Origin: an uncultured Chryseobacterium sp. | GTDB taxonomy: Bacteria; Bacteroidota; Bacteroidia; Flavobacteriales; Weeksellaceae | Length of the DNA stretch: 64,000 bases | Assembly: GCA_913778505.1 (NCBI GenBank) | Contig: CAJYWD010000036.1 | Span: 186,001 to 250,000 of the forward strand | Direction: 5' to 3' | Shown here: piece after piece, positions 17,423-24,304 of the stretch | How the letters are laid out: each line of letters starts with the position of its first letter | How positions within the stretch are numbered: position 1 is the stretch's first letter | The notes under the pieces: model-generated | What the model was told of the DNA's origin: nothing | The model's input: only the letters and a program-made list of their open reading frames with translations | Databases searched by the model: none | Position numbers and translations under genes: made by a program

Positions 17423-18139
17423 ATGATAACAATAAATAATCTCACCAAAGTTTACGAAAAAAGAAAAGTTCTATCCATAGAAAACCTCGATTTTCAAAAA
17501 GGTCAAACCATTGGCCTGGTCGGAAATAACGGTGCCGGAAAAACCACGCTCTTTAGCCTGATTCTGGATTTGATAGAGCCAAGTTCCGGCAATGTTTCCA
17601 TCGACGGCGAAAAAGTCAACGAGACGGAAAACTGGAAAAACAAAATCGGCGCGTTTATCGATGAGACTTTTCTGATAGGCTATCTCACGCCGGAAGAATA
17701 TTTCTATTTCCTGGGAGAACTCAGAGGACAAAGCAAAGCTAATGTTGATGAGTTCCTGAAAAACTTCACCGATTTCTTCAATGGCGAAATACTGAATGCC
17801 AAAAAATATATCCGCGATCTTTCAAAAGGCAATATGAAAAAAGTCGGAGTCATCGGTGCATTAATCGGAACACCTGCGATTATCATTCTGGATGAACCTT
17901 TCGCCAACCTTGATCCATCTACCCAGATTAAACTGAAAAACCTCATCAGAGACTGGTCGCAAAACTCCGATTCCACGTTCCTGATTTCCAGCCACGATTT
18001 GGCGCACACCACAGAGGTTTGTGAAAGAATTGTGGTCATCAACAAAGGCGAATTGGTGAGAGATATCCAGACTTCGCCGGAAACATTGAGAGATTTGGAG
18101 CAATATTTTGCAGACCAGGTTTCGGTTAATGCATTATAA
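17423..18139 (+). CDS. ABC transporter ATP-binding protein
   Basis: A 238-residue ATPase subunit. Walker A is GNNGAGKTT (34-42), and the signature motif is a variant LSKGN (133-137) instead of LSGGQ. Walker B is IIILDEP (153-159) with catalytic Glu158, the D-loop NLDP follows, and the switch histidine is in SSHDLAH. It is a CcmA-type exporter ATPase. It most likely energises the DUF5687 membrane protein encoded just upstream, although the 216 bp spacer contains a repeat and phrases such as AATCTAACATCTAATACCT. Confidence 0.93.
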   Translation: MITINNLTKVYEKRKVLSIENLDFQKGQTIGLVGNNGAGKTTLFSLILDLIEPSSGNVSIDGEKVNETENWKNKIGAFIDETFLIGYLTPEEYFYFLGELRGQSKANVDEFLKNFTDFFNGEILNAKKYIRDLSKGNMKKVGVIGALIGTPAIIILDEPFANLDPSTQIKLKNLIRDWSQNSDSTFLISSHDLAHTTEVCERIVVINKGELVRDIQTSPETLRDLEQYFADQVSVNAL

Positions 18140-18217
18140 TATCTTTCTGATTTTGCAGATAAGGCAGATTTAAAATTTCATCTGCTCAATTTGCGAGAGA
18201 AAAAAGTATAAAAAAAC

Positions 18218-18263
18218 CACAAAAGTCACAAAAGATATTATTTTTTCTTTTGTGACTTTTGTG
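18218..18263. terminator. Long perfect hairpin between convergent genes
   Basis: CACAAAAGTCACAAAAGA (18218-18235) and its exact reverse complement (18246-18263) flank a 10 nt T-rich loop. It sits between the ABC ATPase gene (+) and the SMR gene (-) and could terminate both. The left arm recurs alone at 20143-20160 near fumC, so it is also a dispersed repeat. Confidence 0.75.
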
Positions 18264-18273
18264 TTTCAATTTA

Positions 18274-18603
18274 TTAATGTGATGAAACTGCTTTCAGCCC
18301 AACAATGGAAGCAATCAAAGTGAAAATAAAAAATAGTCGCCAGAATGTTGCCGGTTCTTTGAAGATTAAAATTCCAATCAACACCGTTCCCACCGCGCCA
18401 ATTCCTGTCCATACTGCGTAAGCTGTTCCCAAAGGAAGCGTCTGTGTCGCCTTGATGAGTAAAAGCATACTTGAAACCAGTGAAATCCCGAATCCCGCGT
18501 ACCAAAGGTAAGATTCTGTGCCCGATGTTTCTTTAGCTTTTCCTAAACAAGAGGTAAATCCCACTTCAAAAAGACCACCAAGAATCAATAAAATCCAGTT
18601 CAT
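18274..18603 (-). CDS. Small multidrug resistance (SMR) exporter, guanidinium-exporter-like
   Basis: A 109-residue protein with four membrane helices that works as an antiparallel dimer and exchanges protons for substrate. The essential glutamate is Glu13 in GGLFEVGF. The segment AYAVWTGIGAVGTVLIGILIF carries WTGIGAVG, which I associate with the Gdx/SugE guanidinium-export branch rather than EmrE. Substrate assignment by motif is inference. It is one of the shortest transporters known and appears full length. It follows fumC on the same strand but is separated by a hairpin, and no guanidine riboswitch is evident in the leader. Confidence 0.88.
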   Translation of the reverse strand: MNWILLILGGLFEVGFTSCLGKAKETSGTESYLWYAGFGISLVSSMLLLIKATQTLPLGTAYAVWTGIGAVGTVLIGILIFKEPATFWRLFFIFTLIASIVGLKAVSSH

Positions 18604-18637
18604 AATATATTTGATTTCAGACTGTTCTTAATCAATC

Positions 18638-18669
18638 AACCCTTTCAAAATCGAGATTCTGAAAGGGTT
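18638..18669. terminator. Stem-loop between fumC and the SMR gene
   Basis: AACCCTTTCA pairs exactly with TGAAAGGGTT around a 12 nt loop. A strong T-run lies only on the plus side; on the minus strand the tail is TGATTGATT. It probably ends fumC transcripts less tightly than a classic terminator. Confidence 0.65.
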
Positions 18670-18722
18670 TTGATTATTTTTTTTAAGCTAATAGCAAAAA
18701 GCCAATTGCCCGTAGCAATTAT

Positions 18723-20117
18723 TTATTTTAAGCTTCCAACCATATCTTCAGGCTTCACCCACTCGTCAAACTGTTCAGCCGTCAATAATCCAAGATTAAT
18801 CGCTTCTTCTTTAAGAGTTGTTCCGTTTTTGTGAGCCGTTTTAGCAATTTTTGCTGCGTTTTCGTAACCGATGTGTGTATTCAAAGCAGTTACCAACATC
18901 AGAGATTTATCAACTAATTCTTTGATTCTCGGTTCGTTGGGCTCAATTCCCACCGCACAATGGTCGTTGAAAGAAATCATTGCATCCGCCAACAATTGTG
19001 CAGATTGCAGGAAGTTTGCTGCCATCACCGGTTTGAAAACATTCAGTTCGTAATTCCCTTGTGTTCCAGCAAAAGAAATAGTCGTATCATTCCCCAAAAC
19101 CTGAGCGCAAACCATAGTAATGGCTTCATTCTGAGTTGGATTCACCTTTCCAGGCATAATTGAAGAACCCGGTTCGTTCTCCGGAATGAAGATTTCCCCA
19201 ATTCCGGAACGTGGACCGGAAGCCAATAGTCTGATATCCTGAGCAATTTTGTAAAGCGAAACCGCCAATTGTTTCAAAGCACCGTGAGTTTCCACAATGC
19301 CGTCGTGCGCTGCCAAAGCCTCGAATTTATTCGGAGCTGTTACAAAAGGAAGACCTGTGAAATCAGCAATATATTTCGCCACCAAAACGTCATAACCTTT
19401 CGGTGTGTTCAGTCCTGTTCCAACCGCCGTTCCGCCAAGAGCTAATTCTTTCAAATGGTCCAGCGTGTTGTTGATTGCTTTTTTCGCATAATCCAACTGC
19501 GCTACATAACCGGAAAATTCCTGACCAAGCGTCAAAGGCGTCGCATCCATCAGGTGCGTTCTCCCTATTTTCACGATGTTCTGATATTTTTTTGCTTTTT
19601 CGTCAAGCGTATTTCTCAATTTTTCTAAAGCCGGAAGCGTATATTTTACAACCTTTGTATAAGCAGCAATATGCATTGCCGTTGGATAAGTGTCGTTGGA
19701 AGATTGGGATTTGTTCACATCATCATTGGGATGAACTTCGGTTTTTTCGCCCAATTGTCCGCCGCTATTCACGTAAGATTTGTTAGCAACCACCTCGTTC
19801 ACGTTCATATTAGATTGCGTTCCCGAACCGGTTTGCCAGATGACCAACGGAAACTGGTCATACAATTCACCTGCAAGAATCTCATCACAAACTTTTCCGA
19901 TTGCATCTCTTTTTTCATTGGAAAGAACGCCTAATTCTGCGTTGGTATACGCCGCCGCTTTTTTCAGGTAAGCAAACGCATCGATGATTTCGCGCGGCAT
20001 ACTACCTTCCGGACCTATTTTAAAATTATTTCTGGAACGCTCCGTCTGCGCACCCCAAAATTTATCAGCAGGCACCTGCACTTCGCCCATCGTGTCTTTT
20101 TCGATTCTGAAACTCAT
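18723..20117 (-). CDS. fumC: Class II fumarate hydratase
   Basis: A 464-residue tetrameric, iron-independent TCA-cycle enzyme converting fumarate to L-malate. The superfamily signature [11 protein letters not shown] is present near residues 317-327. [14 protein letters not shown] and [20 protein letters not shown] supply active-site residues, including the His of the catalytic dyad. Length matches E. coli FumC (467). It is not in an operon with other TCA genes here. Upstream DNA contains dispersed phrases (ACCACAAAAGTCACAAAAG and CTTTGCGGACTTTGCG) but no clear promoter. Confidence 0.96.
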   Translation of the reverse strand: MSFRIEKDTMGEVQVPADKFWGAQTERSRNNFKIGPEGSMPREIIDAFAYLKKAAAYTNAELGVLSNEKRDAIGKVCDEILAGELYDQFPLVIWQTGSGTQSNMNVNEVVANKSYVNSGGQLGEKTEVHPNDDVNKSQSSNDTYPTAMHIAAYTKVVKYTLPALEKLRNTLDEKAKKYQNIVKIGRTHLMDATPLTLGQEFSGYVAQLDYAKKAINNTLDHLKELALGGTAVGTGLNTPKGYDVLVAKYIADFTGLPFVTAPNKFEALAAHDGIVETHGALKQLAVSLYKIAQDIRLLASGPRSGIGEIFIPENEPGSSIMPGKVNPTQNEAITMVCAQVLGNDTTISFAGTQGNYELNVFKPVMAANFLQSAQLLADAMISFNDHCAVGIEPNEPRIKELVDKSLMLVTALNTHIGYENAAKIAKTAHKNGTTLKEEAINLGLLTAEQFDEWVKPEDMVGSLK

Positions 20118-20402
20118 TATATTTGATTTAAATTTTATCTAACCACAAAAGTCACAAAAGAAATATAGATAAACTTAGAAATACTTTTTCTTTGCTAAGT
20201 TTTACGGCTTTGCGACCTTAAAAACAGATTATAGGGTTATAATTCTTTGCGGACTTTGCGTTTAAAACAATTCTGCAAATCAACGCATTTACAACCTTAC
20301 GAAAATACTAAAAACTAAAAGTTCAGCAAAATGAAAAAAATCAAGGTATAAATTTTGTCAGATTTAATTAAATCTTCTATTTTTGCTTAAAATTATAGCA
20401 TT
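20118..20402. other. Intergenic region with dispersed phrases
   Basis: About 285 bp between divergent fumC and a small membrane-protein gene. It holds ACCACAAAAGTCACAAAAG at 20142-20160 and several CTTTGCG-type phrases (20220-20262). At its right end is the promoter of the next gene. No ORF of interest was seen. Confidence 0.6.
20355..20385 (+). promoter_or_regulatory. Predicted promoter of the histidine-tailed membrane protein gene
   Basis: TTG at 20355-20357 and TATTTTTG at 20378-20385 are 20 bp apart, matching the Bacteroidota promoter. The ATG follows at 20403. Confidence 0.65.
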
Positions 20403-20678
20403 ATGATGTTATCAGCTTTTTGGCCGTTTTACCAATTCCTTTGGACTGTTTATTTCTTCACAATGATGTTGTGCGGATTTTGGTGTATTTTGATGTTCTT
20501 CGGATTCATCGTACCACTTTGGTTGACAGAAGGTGTCGCAGAATACTTTGGTAAAATCAACAAAAACTTTGACCCGGAAAAAGTAAGATACAAAAAACTG
20601 TACGAGCAGGAAGGCGTAGAAGTAATCTACCAAAGACCAGCAGGCGAAAGACCAGCGAGTCACGGTCATCACCATTAA
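20403..20678 (+). CDS. Small membrane protein with histidine-rich tail, unknown function
   Basis: A 91-residue protein I do not recognise. Residues 3-40 are strongly hydrophobic and rich in Phe, Trp and Met, forming one or two membrane helices. Residues 45-91 are soluble and charged (AEYFGKINKNFDPEKVRYKKL), ending ASHGHHH. The terminal His cluster could bind metal, but that is speculation. It has a good promoter, a start close to that promoter and a hairpin downstream, so it is likely a real single-gene unit. Confidence 0.75.
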   Translation: MMLSAFWPFYQFLWTVYFFTMMLCGFWCILMFFGFIVPLWLTEGVAEYFGKINKNFDPEKVRYKKLYEQEGVEVIYQRPAGERPASHGHHH

Positions 20679-20732
20679 TTGGGCAATTTTCTTTTCGTGA
20701 GAGATTGCACTCAAAGCGAAACAATATATAAG

Positions 20733-20758
20733 AAATCCATTCTCTCGGGAATGGATTT
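20733..20758 (+). terminator. Stem-loop after the small membrane protein gene
   Basis: AAATCCATTC and GAATGGATTT pair around a 6 nt loop, followed by TCTGCTTT. It lies 55 bp after the stop codon. Confidence 0.7.
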
Positions 20759-20763
20759 TCTGC

Positions 20764-20872
20764 TTTCAACCACGAAGGCACAAAGATTTCAAAGAACATA
20801 ATTAAATTTTCGTTTCTAAAGATTAGCTTAATGAACCTCGTGTAAAAACTTTTATGTCTTTGTGGTTGAAAA
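20764..20872. repeat. Inverted pair of ACCACAAAG-type phrases
   Basis: TTTCAACCACGAAGGCACAAA starts at 20764 on the plus strand. At 20856-20872 the sequence GTCTTTGTGGTTGAAAA carries the same phrase in reverse complement. It belongs to the same loose family as the CACAAAAGTCACAAAAG hairpin. Confidence 0.55.
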
Positions 20873-20926
20873 AAATCAAACTATTTTTCTTGATTCTTGA
20901 ATCTTTCTTCTTGTTTCTTTATTCCG

Positions 20927-20934
20927 TATCTTTG
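20927..20934 (+). promoter_or_regulatory. Predicted -7 element of prfA
   Basis: TATCTTTG matches TAnnTTTG, 17 bp upstream of the prfA ATG at 20952. The -33 element is not clear. Confidence 0.55.
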
Positions 20935-20951
20935 CCAACTAAAATTTACCT

Positions 20952-22040
20952 ATGTCTAAGTCATTAATTCCGAAACTGGAAGCGATAAAACAACGATATA
21001 ATGAGGTGGCCGACCTTATCATCCAGCCGGATGTGATTACGGATCAAAAAAGATATTCTGCCCTGAACAAAGAATACAGCGACCTTGGAAAAATCGTCAG
21101 AGTTTTTGATGATTATAAAGCCGCGCTGGATACGATTGCTGAGTCTGACGAAATTATTGCGGAGGGTTCTGATAAGGAATTCGTGGAAATGGCGAAGCAG
21201 GAAAAGTACGAAGCGCAGGATAAACTGCCGGCTTTCGAAGAAGAACTGAAATACCTTCTGATTCCGAAAGACCCAGCGGATGACAAGAACATCATCCTGG
21301 AAATGCGTGCCGGCACCGGCGGTGACGAAGCTGCGATTTTCGTAGAAGATATGTACAGAATGTATTCGATGTACTTCAAAACGAAAGGATGGAAACACGA
21401 AATCACCGATTCCAGTGAAGCGTCCAAAGGTTATAAGGAATTGATTATGAAAGTAGAAGGCGAAAGCGTTTACGGAATTATGAAATTCGAGTCCGGCGTA
21501 CACCGTGTGCAGCGTGTCCCGGAAACCGAATCTCAGGGCCGTGTTCACACGTCAGCCATTACGATTGCCGTTTTGCCGGAAGCTGAAGAAGTGGATGTGG
21601 AAATCAATCCTGCTGATATTGAGATGCAGACTTCTCGTTCCGGAGGTGCTGGTGGACAGAACGTTAATAAAGTTGAGACGAAAGTTCAGTTGACGCACAA
21701 ACCATCAGGATTGGTTGTGGTTTGTCAGCAGGCTCGTTCTCAGCTGGCCAACAGGGAATTAGCTATGGAAATGTTGAGAGCTAAGTTGTACGACATCAAG
21801 CTTCAGGAAGTAGTCGGCGACATTGCAGCGCAAAGAAAAACGATGGTTTCTACGGGAGACCGTTCGGCAAAAATCAAAACTTATAATTATCCGCAAGGAA
21901 GGGTTACTGACCACAGAATCAACAAGTCAATCTACAACCTTGATGCTTATATGAATGGTGATATCCAGGAAATGATGGACGCCGTGATTATGGCAGAAAA
22001 TGCTGAAAAGCTGAAGGGCGAGGAAGAGGGAATTGCCTGA
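20952..22040 (+). CDS. prfA: Peptide chain release factor 1
   Basis: A 362-residue factor that recognises UAA and UAG stop codons and triggers peptide release. The universal GGQ loop is in [14 protein letters not shown] near residue 233. The class I codon-recognition tripeptide PxT appears as PET in [15 protein letters not shown], where E. coli RF1 has PAT. Length is standard. It is a single gene with its own -7 element and a hairpin 90 bp downstream. Confidence 0.96.
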   Translation: MSKSLIPKLEAIKQRYNEVADLIIQPDVITDQKRYSALNKEYSDLGKIVRVFDDYKAALDTIAESDEIIAEGSDKEFVEMAKQEKYEAQDKLPAFEEELKYLLIPKDPADDKNIILEMRAGTGGDEAAIFVEDMYRMYSMYFKTKGWKHEITDSSEASKGYKELIMKVEGESVYGIMKFESGVHRVQRVPETESQGRVHTSAITIAVLPEAEEVDVEINPADIEMQTSRSGGAGGQNVNKVETKVQLTHKPSGLVVVCQQARSQLANRELAMEMLRAKLYDIKLQEVVGDIAAQRKTMVSTGDRSAKIKTYNYPQGRVTDHRINKSIYNLDAYMNGDIQEMMDAVIMAENAEKLKGEEEGIA

Positions 22041-22130
22041 TGGTGGTGAGAAGTTAGTGGTTAGAAGTAAGAAGTTGGATGTTTTTTTGAAAATTTTAAT
22101 CAGTACGATTTTACTTTTAAAATAGAATAT

Positions 22131-22160
22131 AGCTCAGTGATATTTCATTGAGCTTTTTTA
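22131..22160 (+). terminator. Stem-loop terminator after prfA
   Basis: AGCTCA at 22131-22136 pairs with TGAGCT at 22149-22154, with further pairing inward (GTGA against TCAT with a mismatch), followed by TTTTTTATTT. It ends where the convergent lipoprotein gene stops. Confidence 0.8.
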
Positions 22161-22589
22161 TTTGGTTTTGTCGATGCCTCGCAGGCCGTTGAATCTCACG
22201 CCGTATTTCCAATTACAATAGGCAAAGAATTGGTATAACCTGTACTCAAAATCAAAACCGTAATTTTCCTTTGGGTCATAATCTATGGCCACTTCGTAAA
22301 AGTTGGGATTGACGCCGGAATAGAATCTGGAGTTCCATTCGGTAACGAGCATTTGGTTTCGGGCTTTCAGGCTGCTTTCCGTAAACATAGATTTTGGCTG
22401 CGCTCTGGTGGCGACAAAAGTTTCATATTCGGTATCGAAAACGGTAATTTCCCACTCATCTGAAGAATCGGTCTTTTTATGCGTTGATAATCCCGATTTG
22501 GAATCTCCAGGTAAGTGTTTTGGATGGGATGTGCAGGACCAAATGAATGCGGAAATGATTCCTATGGCGAGAAGATTTTTCATTTGCAA
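22158..22589 (-). CDS. Small predicted lipoprotein, unknown function
   Basis: A 143-residue protein with an N-terminal hydrophobic leader (MKNLLAIGIISAFIWSC) ending in a lipobox-like IWSC, so likely membrane-anchored after cleavage. The mature part begins with a polar linker (HPKHLPGDSKSGLSTHKK), followed by a compact domain rich in aromatic residues (EWNSRFYSGVNPNFYEVAIDYDPKENYGFDFEYRLYQFFAYCNWKYG reported here only as WNSRFYSGVNPNFYEVAIDY and neighbours). I know similar DUF6146-type lipoproteins in Flavobacteria, but the assignment is tentative. It is convergent with prfA. Confidence 0.7.
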   Translation of the reverse strand: MQMKNLLAIGIISAFIWSCTSHPKHLPGDSKSGLSTHKKTDSSDEWEITVFDTEYETFVATRAQPKSMFTESSLKARNQMLVTEWNSRFYSGVNPNFYEVAIDYDPKENYGFDFEYRLYQFFAYCNWKYGVRFNGLRGIDKTK

Positions 22590-22701
22590 TGATTTGTTTA
22601 AAGTTATGACTTATTTTATAAGCAACGAATCCACTTTTCAATTTGTCTTTAGTTAATGAAAAAAACAATGTATCAAGTCAGTCAATTTTGTTGGTGGGAT
22701 T

Positions 22702-22795
22702 TCACGCAGCCCGGCTTGAGCGGTTACCCTTTTTGCGAGAGGCTATGCCGAGCAAAAAGATAATAGCGGAAGACGGAATAGCTGCCATAAAAAAT
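22702..22795 (-). repeat. Dispersed intergenic element, copy B
   Basis: Read on the minus strand it begins TTTTTTATGGCAGCTATTCC, continues GTCTTCCGCT and ends CCGCTCAAGCCGGGCTGCGT, like copy A at 17255-17369. Its centre contains a GCTCGGCATAGCC segment absent from copy A. Confidence 0.75.
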
Positions 22796-22847
22796 AATCA
22801 CATTGCTAATTGAAGCGTGAAGACCGGCCTTAATTTGTACATAAAAA

Positions 22848-22871
22848 AACCGTTCCAAAACTGAAACGGTT
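22848..22871 (-). terminator. Intrinsic terminator of the endonuclease gene
   Basis: On the minus strand AACCGTTTCAG and its partner GGAACGGTT form a stem with one mismatch, followed by a run of seven T. It lies just beyond the endonuclease stop codon. Confidence 0.85.
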
Positions 22872-22881
22872 AATCTTTATT

Positions 22882-24078
22882 CTAAGGTTCTTTCTGCAAA
22901 ATCACGAATGCCGGGAAGTGGTCGGAATAACCGCCGGTAAACTTGTCTCCCGCCCAGGAACGGAACGGATAGCCTTTGTAATTGCCTTCTTTGGTGATGA
23001 GGTAATCCGGTGCAAAAATTTCTGCTTTGAAAACCGTGTAGTCCTTTCTCAATTCGTTATTAGGCGCATAAAGATTTGAGGAAACGATAATCTGGTCAAA
23101 AAGGTTGGGTGCATCCTGATAAGCCAGGGACGCAACGCCTTTTTTGTACAACGGATACATCAGGTTCAGGTAATGATTGTCCTCATTCAGATCTTTTGGA
23201 TTACCAACGGCTTTCAGATAATTTTTGAAACTTGGGCTTACGGGATCATCATTAAAGTCACCCATGGCAAAAAGTTTGGTAGAAGGATCCAACGCTCTTA
23301 CGCTGTCCATTTCTTTTCTCAGGGCTGTTGCAGCCGCATTACGTTTTGGTAAGGATGCTGCCTCGCCGCCTCTTCTGGATGGCCAGTGGTTCAGGAAAAA
23401 TGCTACTTTTTCATTGTCCAGAAAACCGGTCATTACCAAAATATCTCTGGTGTATTCCCTTTTTCCTTCATCTCCAAAAATCTTCACTTCTTTTTTCCAG
23501 GTTTTGGAAGGTGTGAATCTTCTTTTCTGATAGATGAAGGCAATGTCTATCCCTCTGTAATCATAAGAATTATAATGTACCACGCCGTAGTCATACTTGG
23601 CAATCGCAGGTTCCTTTACCAGGTCTTCCACCACCTGACGGTTTTCTACTTCCAAGAGACCAACGACAACAGGAGCCGTTCCTGTGTAGGATTTTCCCAT
23701 CTCGGAAATAACTTTGGCTTCGTTTTGCAGCTTTTGTTTATAGACATTGTACGTGTAGTTTTTTCCACTTTTCGGGGTGAACTCTTCGGAACCGCCCTGG
23801 ATTCTTACGACTTTTTTGCCTTTGAGCGCTTCGTCATTCCACGGGCCGGCATAATCTTTTTCTGTGACTTCCAGATATTTAATAGAGTCCAGCGGCACAC
23901 TTCTGTGAAAGGCAGGATTGCTAAAATCCTTGGTGCCATCAATATAATCCGCAGAACGTACGGTGTCCCAGAGGTTTTCCACGTTCAGGAAACCCACTGT
24001 GGCTGCGCGGACCTGTCTTTTTTGGGCGCCCACCATCGTGATCATCAGTAATGCGGTAAGGCTCAATAGATTCTTCAT
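22882..24078 (-). CDS. Secreted endonuclease/exonuclease/phosphatase family protein
   Basis: A 398-residue metal-dependent phosphodiesterase or nuclease of the EEP superfamily. A signal peptide (MKNLLSLTALLMITMVGAQ) directs export. Active-site motifs are all recognisable: FLNVENLWD, GLLEVENR with the metal-binding Glu, YRGIDIAFIY, FLNHWPSRRGG, GDFNDDP and the C-terminal GGYSDHFP with the catalytic His. No extra OB-fold or lamin-tail domain is visible, so it is a stand-alone nuclease-type domain. It is divergent from a TonB-dependent receptor and DUF5689 lipoprotein operon, suggesting use of an extracellular phosphodiester polymer such as DNA (inference). Confidence 0.88.
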   Translation of the reverse strand: MKNLLSLTALLMITMVGAQKRQVRAATVGFLNVENLWDTVRSADYIDGTKDFSNPAFHRSVPLDSIKYLEVTEKDYAGPWNDEALKGKKVVRIQGGSEEFTPKSGKNYTYNVYKQKLQNEAKVISEMGKSYTGTAPVVVGLLEVENRQVVEDLVKEPAIAKYDYGVVHYNSYDYRGIDIAFIYQKRRFTPSKTWKKEVKIFGDEGKREYTRDILVMTGFLDNEKVAFFLNHWPSRRGGEAASLPKRNAAATALRKEMDSVRALDPSTKLFAMGDFNDDPVSPSFKNYLKAVGNPKDLNEDNHYLNLMYPLYKKGVASLAYQDAPNLFDQIIVSSNLYAPNNELRKDYTVFKAEIFAPDYLITKEGNYKGYPFRSWAGDKFTGGYSDHFPAFVILQKEP

Positions 24079-24098
24079 AATAAAAAAATGTAAGGCTA

Positions 24099-24106
24099 CA
24101 AAAGTA
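24099..24106 (-). promoter_or_regulatory. Predicted -7 element of the endonuclease gene
   Basis: On the minus strand TACTTTTG fits TAnnTTTG, 20 bp before the ATG. It faces away from the receptor promoter in the shared 226 bp intergenic region. Confidence 0.6.
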
Positions 24107-24235
24107 AATTTTTTTAGATAGCTGCAAAATAAAATTTACAAGTTTTTCAAGGGTATCAAATTATGTTTCTAAAAATTGATATTGCGTTCAAATAAAAATA
24201 AAATGTTAAAAAGTTTTAATTATCAAAAAATTATT

Positions 24236-24262
24236 TACATTTGCCTTCCCGTGTGTAACGGG
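24236..24262 (+). promoter_or_regulatory. Predicted -7 element and leader hairpin of the receptor operon
   Basis: TACATTTG (24236-24243) fits TAnnTTTG. CCCG (24248-24251) and CGGG (24259-24262) then form a small hairpin at the very start of the expected transcript, about 40 bp before the ATG at 24305. Confidence 0.55.
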
Positions 24263-24304
24263 CTGTATATTAAAGAAAAAGAGCAAACAAAACCTAATTG
24301 ATTT

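Larger units (their letters stand above)
22590..22881. other. Intergenic region holding repeat copy B and a terminator
   Basis: About 290 bp between two minus-strand genes. It contains the dispersed element copy B (22702-22795) and the terminator of the endonuclease gene (22848-22871). No ORF is supported. Promoter elements for the lipoprotein gene are not obvious. Confidence 0.6.

Noticed and set aside
18604-18722. A guanidine riboswitch before the Gdx-like SMR gene
   Set aside because: The leader is short and holds only a simple 10 bp hairpin better read as the fumC terminator; none of the known guanidine riboswitch motifs is evident.
20964-21548. A 194-codon minus-strand ORF opposite prfA
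   Set aside because: Antisense shadow with unnatural composition, fully inside a conserved release factor gene.
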